From Nocardioides sp. (GTDB lineage Bacteria > Actinomycetota > Actinomycetes > Propionibacteriales > Nocardioidaceae), in the NCBI RefSeq assembly GCF_030149505.1, contig NZ_JASBRN010000058.1, positions 1 to 47,282 of the forward strand: 47,282 bases of DNA, given 5' to 3'. The translations under genes were made by a program, and so were the position numbers. Below, one piece after another: positions 32,922-38,967 of this stretch; within the stretch, counting starts at the first letter, position 1, and the number at the start of each line of letters is the position of its first letter. The notes under the pieces are model-generated. The model was not told the DNA's origin and made no database searches. It saw only the letters and a list, made by a program, of their open reading frames with translations.

Positions 32922-33827
32922 TCAGGAACCGACGGCGCGACCGGGGGCCTCGCCCTCGGCGCGGCGGGCTCGCTCCTCGGCGTCGCGGACCAGCGCGGAG
33001 TCGGCGTCGCTGCGGCCCGAGGTCCACACGCCGGTGGCGTCGAGGTCGATGGTGCGCACCGAGCGGCGCTCCGCCGCGGGCTTGGAGACGTACGTCGGCA
33101 GCGTGACCGGCACCGGCTCCCAGAGCCCCGCGGCCGCTGCCGGGGCGCGCGGCGTGGGCACGTCGACGGGCTCCTGGTGCCCCTCGGCGGCGGGCGCGGG
33201 CAGGACGCCCGAGACGGCCTCCTCTGCCAGGGGCGCGGACACGACGGCCACCTCCTGGGTCTCCTCGCCGGTGGCGCCGGCCGCGAAGGCCGGTGCGGCC
33301 TCGGGCAGGACGGTGGCGGGGATGCGGGCCAGCGGTCCGGAGATCCCGCGCTCGCGGCGGACCATGAGGCGGCAGGCGACCAGCCAGGCCACGAGCAGGG
33401 AGACGGGGAGCAGCAGCACCGGCCAGGCCAGCAGCCGGGCGGCGACCAGGCCGCCGGTGAGGGCCAGGAGCAGCAGGAGGACCGAGAGCACCCGCCGGCG
33501 CCGTCGGGCGGCGCGGCGGGCCGCCTCTCGGCGTACGGGCGCGGGGACAGGAGGGACCTCGGCGGCGGCAGCGGTGGCGTCGACCGTGGGAGCGGCCGAG
33601 GCCTTCGTCGTCACCACCGGGGCGGAGGGGACCCGCCCGGGGGTGACGACGAGACGGGAGGAGGAGCGGCTGACCGGCTCACGACGGGCGAGCACGCGCA
33701 TCGTGTGGGAGAACCGGTCGACCGAGCGGCTGCGCACCACCTCGTCGTGGTGCCGCAAGGCCTGGGGGACGAGGTAGACGGCCCAGGCGACGGCGAGTGC
33801 CACGAAGATGAGGGGGCTGAGGTCCAC
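32922..33827 (-). CDS. sepX: SepX/GlpR-type divisome membrane protein
   Basis: A 301-residue membrane protein. N-terminal helix PLIFVALAVAWAVYLVP (about 5-22) followed by QALRHHDEVVRSRSVDRFSHTMRVL matches the start of the actinobacterial SepX/GlpR family, which helps stabilise FtsZ rings in Streptomyces. Residues 112-150 form a second hydrophobic hairpin after a basic ARRRRRV tract; the rest is a long Ala/Pro/Glu-rich cytoplasmic tail ending EERARRAEGEAPG. GTG at 33827 lies 7 nt after a TAGCCT box. Its position next to rimJ-moeA-UDP-glucose pyrophosphorylase is the conserved context of this family. Confidence 0.85.
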   Translation of the reverse strand: MDLSPLIFVALAVAWAVYLVPQALRHHDEVVRSRSVDRFSHTMRVLARREPVSRSSSRLVVTPGRVPSAPVVTTKASAAPTVDATAAAAEVPPVPAPVRREAARRAARRRRRVLSVLLLLLALTGGLVAARLLAWPVLLLPVSLLVAWLVACRLMVRRERGISGPLARIPATVLPEAAPAFAAGATGEETQEVAVVSAPLAEEAVSGVLPAPAAEGHQEPVDVPTPRAPAAAAGLWEPVPVTLPTYVSKPAAERRSVRTIDLDATGVWTSGRSDADSALVRDAEERARRAEGEAPGRAVGS

Positions 33828-33834
33828 GCACGGA

Positions 33835-33840
33835 AGGCTA
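33835..33840 (-). promoter_or_regulatory. Minus-10 box of leaderless sepX transcript
   Basis: TAGCCT read on the minus strand, 7 nt before the GTG start at 33827, with no ribosome site between. Further upstream (33871-33912) is an AT-richer stretch with tandem CTGGTGTGA/CTGGTGTGG and a GTGTC that gives GACAC, the WhiA core, on the sepX strand. Confidence 0.55.
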
Positions 33841-33980
33841 GGGGCGATAGCGCAGGGTGGGGCGGATGTCTACCCGTGTGTCGCAAATTGCTGGTGTGAC
33901 TGGTGTGGCTGAGGCGCCGTCGGGATCCCCGGAGACCCCCGGCGCCGCGTCGACCGGTGGGGACGGGTCCTGCGGCGGCG

Positions 33981-34018
33981 GCCGGGGCGGACTGTCGTCC
34001 GGTCCGTGCCGCCCCGGC
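33981..34018 (-). terminator. Hairpin after rimJ-like gene
   Basis: GCCGGGGCGG (33981-33990) pairs with CCGCCCCGGC (34009-34018), a perfect 10-bp stem, 9 bp beyond the stop of the last gene of the molybdenum-cofactor operon. Confidence 0.7.
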
Positions 34019-34027
34019 AGGAGCGGC

Positions 34028-34612
34028 TCAGCCCTCGAGGACCCGGGCGACCAGTCCGCGCGGCCCGGTCTCCTCGACGGTCACGGCGTAGAGCCGGTGG
34101 TCGCGCCACTCGCCGTCGATGTGGAGGTACTTGGGGGCGTAGCCGATCTCGCGGATGCCCAGCTTCTCCACGACCCGCAGCGAGTTGCTGTTCTCGGGAC
34201 GGATGGCGATCTCGACCCGGTGCAGCTTGACGGTCCAGAAGAGGTGGTCGAGGACGAGCGCGACCGCCAGTGGCACGATCCCGCGCCCGGCGTGCCGCTG
34301 GTCGATCCAGTAGCCGACCGAGGCGAAGCGCGCGGACCCGCCGACGATGTTGTTGACCGTGACCTGGCCGGCGAACTCGCCGTCGACCTCGATGACGAAG
34401 GGGTACGTCGAGCCCTGCCGCGCCTGGTGTCGAAGTCGTCGCACGAGGGCGGTGAAGGTGGTGGCGCGCTCCGTGGAGCCCGGCGGGACGGTCGCGTCCC
34501 ACGGCACCAGCCAGGTGGCGTTGCGCTGCCGGGTCTCCCGCCACGCCTTGGCGTCGGTGAGGCGCAGCGGCCGCAGCAGCACGTCGGGACGCGAGGGGTC
34601 GGCCAGCCGCAC
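34028..34612 (-). CDS. GNAT acetyltransferase, RimJ-like
   Basis: A GNAT-fold N-acetyltransferase of the RimJ/RimL group (protein or peptide N-terminal acetylation using acetyl-CoA). Visible: VLLRPLRLTDAKAWRETR, then GYWIDQRHAGRGIVPLAVALVLDHLFW (acetyl-CoA loop RHAGRG) and ENSNSLRVVEKLGI. 194 residues from GTG 34612. The conserved N terminus of the family (WPVRL) begins just before that codon, and the only upstream option is CTG at 34651, which overlaps the moaB stop as CTGA; the true start may be that CTG. Last gene of the moeA-moaC-moaB operon. Confidence 0.9.
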   Translation of the reverse strand: MRLADPSRPDVLLRPLRLTDAKAWRETRQRNATWLVPWDATVPPGSTERATTFTALVRRLRHQARQGSTYPFVIEVDGEFAGQVTVNNIVGGSARFASVGYWIDQRHAGRGIVPLAVALVLDHLFWTVKLHRVEIAIRPENSNSLRVVEKLGIREIGYAPKYLHIDGEWRDHRLYAVTVEETGPRGLVARVLEG

Positions 34613-34647
34613 CGGCCACGAGCCGCGGGGCGCGCGCGGCGGGCTGG

Positions 34648-35148
34648 TCAGTGGTCGCTCCCGACGACCTGCTCCACCGCGTGGCGCAGCACCGGCTGGA
34701 GCACGGCGAGCCCGTCCTTGACCCCGCCGCGCGAGCCCGGGAGGTTCACGACCAGGCAGTGTCCGGCGACGCCGGCCAGCCCGCGGGACAGCACGGCGGT
34801 CGGGACGCCCTTGGCGGCGCCGTGGGCGCGGATCGCCTCGGCGAGGCCGGGGACCTCACGGTCCAGCAGCGGGCGGGTCGCCTCGGGGGTGCGGTCGGTG
34901 GGTGTGAGCCCGGTGCCGCCGGTGGTGAGCACGACCCGGGCGCCGGCGGCGACCGCTGAAGCGATCGCCTCGCCGACGGGGTCGCCGTCCGGGACGACCG
35001 CGGGGGCCTCGACCGCGAAGCCCCAGCCGCGGAGCGCCTCGACGATCAGGGGGCCGGTCTCGTCGGCGTACACCCCGGCCGCGGCGCGGTTGGAGGCCAC
35101 GACGACGGCGGCGGGCAGCACCTCGCGTGCCGGCTGCGCTTCACTCAC
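34648..35148 (-). CDS. MoaB/MogA-type molybdopterin adenylyltransferase-like protein
   Basis: A 166-residue MoCF-fold protein. AVVVASNRAAAGVYADETGPLIVEAL, the signature TTGGTGLTPTDRTPEAT, and VNLPGSRGGVKDGLAVL are complete, so molybdopterin binding is likely. In bacteria with both, MogA adenylates molybdopterin; MoaB may be redundant. GTG at 35148 overlaps the moaC stop (GTGA). It works with MoaC and MoeA encoded upstream in the same operon. Confidence 0.92.
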   Translation of the reverse strand: MSEAQPAREVLPAAVVVASNRAAAGVYADETGPLIVEALRGWGFAVEAPAVVPDGDPVGEAIASAVAAGARVVLTTGGTGLTPTDRTPEATRPLLDREVPGLAEAIRAHGAAKGVPTAVLSRGLAGVAGHCLVVNLPGSRGGVKDGLAVLQPVLRHAVEQVVGSDH

Positions 35149-35624
35149 GAGCGGGTCCACTCCCCCGAGCGGCCGCCGGACTTGGTCTCGACCCGCACGT
35201 CGGTGATGACCGCGGCCTTGTCGACGGCCTTGACCATGTCGACGACGGTGAGCGCGGCGACCGACACCGCGGTCAGGGCCTCCATCTCGACGCCGGTGCG
35301 GTCGGTGGTGCGCACGGTGGCGCTGATCTCGACGGCGTCGTCGGCGACCTCGAGGTCGACCACGACGCCCGAGATCGCGAGCGGGTGGCACAGCGGCACG
35401 AGGTCAGGAGTGCGCTTGGCGCCCATGATGCCGGCGAGCCTTGCGACCGCGAGCGCGTCGCCCTTGGGCACGCCCTCGCCGCGCAGCAGCGCCACGACCT
35501 GCGGGCTCACCAGCACCCGGCCCGACGCCGTGGCCGAGCGGGCGGTGACCGCCTTCTCCGAGACGTCGACCATGCGGGCGGCGCCGTGCTCGTCGACGTG
35601 CGTGAGGCGATCGGACTCGGCCAT
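35145..35624 (-). CDS. moaC: Cyclic pyranopterin monophosphate synthase MoaC
   Basis: A 159-residue enzyme of the first step of molybdenum cofactor synthesis, turning 3',8-cyclo-7,8-dihydro-GTP into cyclic pyranopterin monophosphate. Family motifs are intact: AARMVDVSEKAVTARSA, GAKRTPDLVPLCHPL (active-site Cys/His region), TGVEMEALTAVSVAALTVVDMVKAVDK with the catalytic Lys. ATG at 35624 has GGGAGG 8 nt upstream, inside the end of moeA. MoaA is not in this window. Confidence 0.96.
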   Translation of the reverse strand: MAESDRLTHVDEHGAARMVDVSEKAVTARSATASGRVLVSPQVVALLRGEGVPKGDALAVARLAGIMGAKRTPDLVPLCHPLAISGVVVDLEVADDAVEISATVRTTDRTGVEMEALTAVSVAALTVVDMVKAVDKAAVITDVRVETKSGGRSGEWTRS

Positions 35625-35625
35625 C

Positions 35626-36876
35626 TCAGTGCCCTCCCTCGAGGCCGGAGTCCATCGGCAGCACGCTCACGACCGCGCCCGCCTCGAGCGCGGTGACGTC
35701 CTCGGGCACGACGACCAGCGCGTCGGCGTCGGCCAGGCCGCCCACGAGGTGCGATCCGGGGCCGCCGACCGGGCTGACCGTGCCGTCGGCGGGGTCGAAG
35801 TGCGCGCGCAGCAGCTGGCGGCGGCCGGGCGGGGAGGTGACGGCGTGGGTGAGCCGCGCGCTGACCGCGGGCCGCGACCACGGGGTCAGGCCCATCATCT
35901 TGCGCAGCGCCGGCAGCACGAACAGCTCGAAGGAGAGGTACGCCGAGACAGGGTTGCCCGGGAGCGTGAAGATCGGCACCCGGTCCTCACCGACGTGGCC
36001 GAAGCCCTGCGGCTTGCCGGGCTGCATCGCCACCGGCCCGAACCAGACCGTGCCCAGCGGACGCAGCGCCGCCTTGACGACGTCGTAGTCGCCCATCGAG
36101 ACGCCGCCGGAGGTGACGACGACGTCGGCGCGGACCAGCTGCTCCTCCAGCGCCGCGAGGAACGCCTCGGGCTGGTCGGGAACGATCCCGACCCGGTAGG
36201 CGACCGCGCCGGCGCGGCGGGCCGCGGCGGCCAGGAGGTAGGAGTTCCCGTCGTGGATCGAGTCGTGGCCCAGCGGCTGGCCCGGCTCGCGCAACTCGGA
36301 GCCGGTGGAGAGCACCACGACCCGGGGGCGGTGCCGCACGGCGACCCGGGCGTGGCCGAGCGAGGCGAGCAGGCCGAGCTGGCGCGGGCCGAGGACGGTG
36401 CCGGCCTCGATCACCAGGTCGCCCTCGGTGACGTCCTCACCGGCGGCGCGGACGTGCTGGCGCAGCTCGGGGGCCCGGTCGATCCGGACGTGCTCGGCGC
36501 CGGCGTCGGTCCACTCGTAGGGCACGACGGCGTCGCAGCCCTCGGGCACCGGCGCGCCGGTCATGATCTTCGCGGCGGTGCCCTCGGGGAGCACGCGCAG
36601 GTCGGCCGCACCGGCCCCGATCGCGCCGACGACGGGAAGGTGCACCGGCGACTCGGGCGTCGCGGTGACCACGTCGGCCAGCCGGACGGCGTACCCGTCC
36701 ATCGCGGAGTTGTCGAAGGCCGGCAGCGAGTGCGGCGCGGTCACCGGCTCGGCGGCGGCCAGGCCGAGGGCGTCCATCAGCGGCTGCGCGGCCGCGGGGA
36801 GCGGCTCGACGGCGTCGAGGATCCGCTCGAGGTGCTGCTCGACGGTGATCGGCGCGGGAGCCGCGTGGTCGGCCAC
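35626..36876 (-). CDS. moeA: Molybdopterin molybdenumtransferase MoeA
   Basis: A 416-residue enzyme that inserts molybdate into adenylated molybdopterin. Domains: N-terminal SLPAFDNSAMDGYAVR, EGTAAKIMTGAPVPEGCDAVVPYE, the MoCF domain with TSGGVSMGDYD and IFTLPGNPVSAYLSFELF, and a C-terminal beta domain. Length is normal. GTG at 36876 lies 4 nt after the stop of the UDP-glucose pyrophosphorylase gene; moaC starts 1 nt after its own stop. This places cofactor synthesis and UDP-glucose synthesis on one transcript. Confidence 0.95.
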   Translation of the reverse strand: MADHAAPAPITVEQHLERILDAVEPLPAAAQPLMDALGLAAAEPVTAPHSLPAFDNSAMDGYAVRLADVVTATPESPVHLPVVGAIGAGAADLRVLPEGTAAKIMTGAPVPEGCDAVVPYEWTDAGAEHVRIDRAPELRQHVRAAGEDVTEGDLVIEAGTVLGPRQLGLLASLGHARVAVRHRPRVVVLSTGSELREPGQPLGHDSIHDGNSYLLAAAARRAGAVAYRVGIVPDQPEAFLAALEEQLVRADVVVTSGGVSMGDYDVVKAALRPLGTVWFGPVAMQPGKPQGFGHVGEDRVPIFTLPGNPVSAYLSFELFVLPALRKMMGLTPWSRPAVSARLTHAVTSPPGRRQLLRAHFDPADGTVSPVGGPGSHLVGGLADADALVVVPEDVTALEAGAVVSVLPMDSGLEGGH

Positions 36877-36880
36877 GTGC

Positions 36881-38269
36881 TCAGGCGCCCGTCGCGCCGG
36901 TGAGGACGGAGCCGGCGTCGACCCGGGTGCCCTTGCCGCCCTCGACGGTCACGTCGCCGACCACCTGCACGCCGTGGCCGAAGGTGACGTCACCGGCGAC
37001 CTTCAACGAGGTGGCGGCCCTGAGCGAGGGGGCGCCCTCGGGGAAGCGCTTGTCGAACTCGGTCACCAGCTTGAACACCGCGTCGTCGAGATCGACGAAG
37101 GGCACCTGGTCGGCAGCCTGGTCGAGGACGAAGTCGCGGCCGATGTCGTAGACGTCCGAGCGCAGGACGAGCAGGTCGTTGGTGGTCTTCACCGGCACGA
37201 ACCGGTCGCGACCGACCTCGATGAGGGTGGCGCCCTCGAAGACCTCGATCGCCGCACCCATGGCGGTCTCGACCTGGATGACCTCGGGGCTGCTCTTGTC
37301 GCCCGGGTCGACGTTCTTGGTGTTGCGGATCAGCGGCAGCCCGAGGATGTTGCCGCGCTGGTCCATCACCTCGCGCAGCGCGCGGAGGTCGACCCACAGG
37401 TTGTTGGTCGAGCAGAAGCGGTGGCGGTCGAGGTCGGCCAGCGCCGCCTTGTCCTCCTCCAGGGTCTGCGCGGTCTCGCGCAGCACCAGCCGGCCATCGG
37501 ACTTCCGGCGGGCGAAGTGGCCGCCCTTGCGGTCCGAGGCCGTGCGTCGCACCGCCTCGATCGCGAAAGGGGCTCCGGACTGGGCGAACCAGCCGGCCAG
37601 CCGCGGGTCGGGGACCGCGCCGAGGTTGTCGGAGTTGGAGACGAAGACGCGCTCGTAGCCGGCGTCGAGCAGCTGGTCGAGCAGCCCGGTGCCGACCAGC
37701 GCGGTGTAGATGTCACCGTGGCCCGGCGGGCACCACTCGAGGTCGGGGTCCTTGGGCCAGCTGACCGGGGTGAGGTCCGTGGCCAGGAGCTTGGGCTCCT
37801 TGTTCTGCAGGAACTCCAGCGGCAGTCCCGACACCGGGAGCGCGTCGTAGCGCGCGACCGCGGCCATGGTGTCCTCGGAGGTGCGGAAGCTGTTCATGAA
37901 GATCAGCGGCAGCGGGGCACCGTGCTCGGAGCGCAGGTGCAGCACCTGGCGGCAGATGATGTCGAGGAAGCTCATCCCCTTGCGCACGCACAGCAGGGAC
38001 TTGGCGCGGTCCATGCCCATCGAGGTGCCGAGCCCGCCGTTGAGCTTGATCACCGCCGTCGTGCGGATGGCCGCGGCGGCGGCCTCTGGGTCGACCTCGA
38101 CGTCGGCCAGCGACTCCATGTCGATCGGCTCGATGCTCGCCTCGGGGATCATCCCGGTCTCACCGTGCTCGAGGAGCCGGTAGTAGTGGGCGAACGTCTC
38201 GATCGCCACCTCGTCGACGCCCTCGGCGACCATCTTCTCGCGAGCGGCCTTCAAGCCAGGTGAACCCAT
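36881..38269 (-). CDS. UTP--glucose-1-phosphate uridylyltransferase, eukaryote-type (UDPGP family)
   Basis: A 462-residue enzyme making UDP-glucose from UTP and glucose-1-phosphate. The nucleotide loop KLNGGLGTSMG (about 75-85) with K90, SGLPLEFLQNKEPKL, EWCPPGHGDIYTAL and GHFARRKSDGRLVLRETAQT place it in the UGP2/UDPGP family, not the short bacterial GalU family that often sits in this locus. A left-handed helix-type tail (VTFGHGVQVVGDVTVEGG) ends it. ATG at 38269; TACGAT lies 7 nt upstream and no ribosome site exists, so the mRNA is probably leaderless. First gene of the moeA-moaC-moaB operon. Confidence 0.93.
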   Translation of the reverse strand: MGSPGLKAAREKMVAEGVDEVAIETFAHYYRLLEHGETGMIPEASIEPIDMESLADVEVDPEAAAAAIRTTAVIKLNGGLGTSMGMDRAKSLLCVRKGMSFLDIICRQVLHLRSEHGAPLPLIFMNSFRTSEDTMAAVARYDALPVSGLPLEFLQNKEPKLLATDLTPVSWPKDPDLEWCPPGHGDIYTALVGTGLLDQLLDAGYERVFVSNSDNLGAVPDPRLAGWFAQSGAPFAIEAVRRTASDRKGGHFARRKSDGRLVLRETAQTLEEDKAALADLDRHRFCSTNNLWVDLRALREVMDQRGNILGLPLIRNTKNVDPGDKSSPEVIQVETAMGAAIEVFEGATLIEVGRDRFVPVKTTNDLLVLRSDVYDIGRDFVLDQAADQVPFVDLDDAVFKLVTEFDKRFPEGAPSLRAATSLKVAGDVTFGHGVQVVGDVTVEGGKGTRVDAGSVLTGATGA

Positions 38270-38276
38270 GGCCACG

Positions 38277-38286
38277 ATCGTAGGGT
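38277..38286. promoter_or_regulatory. Symmetric divergent leaderless promoter
   Basis: The ten bases ATCGTAGGGT contain two minus-10 boxes sharing the central TA: TACGAT on the minus strand (38282-38277), 7 nt before the UDP-glucose pyrophosphorylase ATG, and TAGGGT on the plus strand (38281-38286), 6 nt before the GTG at 38293. The two start codons are only 23 bp apart and neither has a ribosome site. Confidence 0.6.
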
Positions 38287-38292
38287 CGGGCC

Positions 38293-38919
38293 GTGCCCTC
38301 CGCGCAAACCCCTCCGGAACCCGGTCGTCCGCCGCACCCGGCCGACCCGGTCGCCGCGAGCAAGACGGCCCTCCGCGACCGGGTGGTCACCGCCCGTCGC
38401 CGCCGGCCGCTGCTCGAGCGTCGGCAGGTCGCCGAGGACCTGGCCGCGGTGCTGCTGGGCACGCCCGAGCTGCGCCGGGCCGCCACCGTGGCGGCGTACG
38501 TCGGGGTCGGCGGCGAGCCCGCGACCGGCCCGCTGCTGGCCGGACTGCGTGCGGCCGAGCGGCGGGTGCTGCTGCCCGTGCTGCTGCCCGACCTCGACCT
38601 GGACTGGGCCGTGCACACGAGCGACGCCGACCTGGCCCCCGCCCCGCGCGGGCTGCTCGAGCCGCAGGGCCCGCGGCTGGGCCCCGACGCCGTCGCCACC
38701 GCCGACGTCGTGCTCGTCCCCGGCCTGGCCGTCTCCCCCGCCGGGCTGCGGCTGGGCCGCGGCGGCGGCTCCTACGACCGGGCGCTGCTCCGGGTCCCGG
38801 TCGGTACGCCGACCTGGGTGCTGCTGCACGACGACGAGGTCGGCCTCGACGTCCCCGGCGCCCCCCACGACCGGCACGTCACCGGCGCAGCCACCCCCAC
38901 CCGGGTCGTCCGCTTCTGA
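38293..38919 (+). CDS. 5-formyltetrahydrofolate cyclo-ligase
   Basis: A 208-residue enzyme that converts 5-formyl-THF and ATP to 5,10-methenyl-THF. Family marks: SKTALRDRVVTARRRR at the N terminus (ATP/folate-binding basic residues), VAAYVGVGGEPATGPLL, and the signature RLGRGGGSYDRALL near residue 155. About 15 extra Pro-rich N-terminal residues. GTG at 38293 follows a TAGGGT box by 6 nt (leaderless). Divergent from UDP-glucose pyrophosphorylase, convergent with the penicillin acylase-like gene. Confidence 0.93.
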   Translation: MPSAQTPPEPGRPPHPADPVAASKTALRDRVVTARRRRPLLERRQVAEDLAAVLLGTPELRRAATVAAYVGVGGEPATGPLLAGLRAAERRVLLPVLLPDLDLDWAVHTSDADLAPAPRGLLEPQGPRLGPDAVATADVVLVPGLAVSPAGLRLGRGGGSYDRALLRVPVGTPTWVLLHDDEVGLDVPGAPHDRHVTGAATPTRVVRF

Positions 38920-38923
38920 CCGG

Positions 38924-38967
38924 GACCGCCGAACCGTCAGCTCCGAACCCTCGAGCCGGCGGCGGTC
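38924..38967. terminator. Weak hairpin between convergent genes
   Basis: GACCGCCG (38924-38931) pairs with CGGCGGTC (38960-38967), 8 base pairs with a 28-nt loop, filling the whole gap between two converging stops. Confidence 0.4.

Noticed and set aside
32922..33827. The idea that this Ala/Pro-rich membrane protein is a frame artefact
   Set aside because: The N-terminal helix and the following ~25 residues match the SepX/GlpR pattern, a leaderless promoter and terminator bracket it, and the neighbourhood fits.
36881..38269. Calling this gene galU outright
   Set aside because: Its motifs belong to the UDPGP (eukaryote-like) family, so the bacterial galU symbol would mislead about ancestry even if the reaction is the same.
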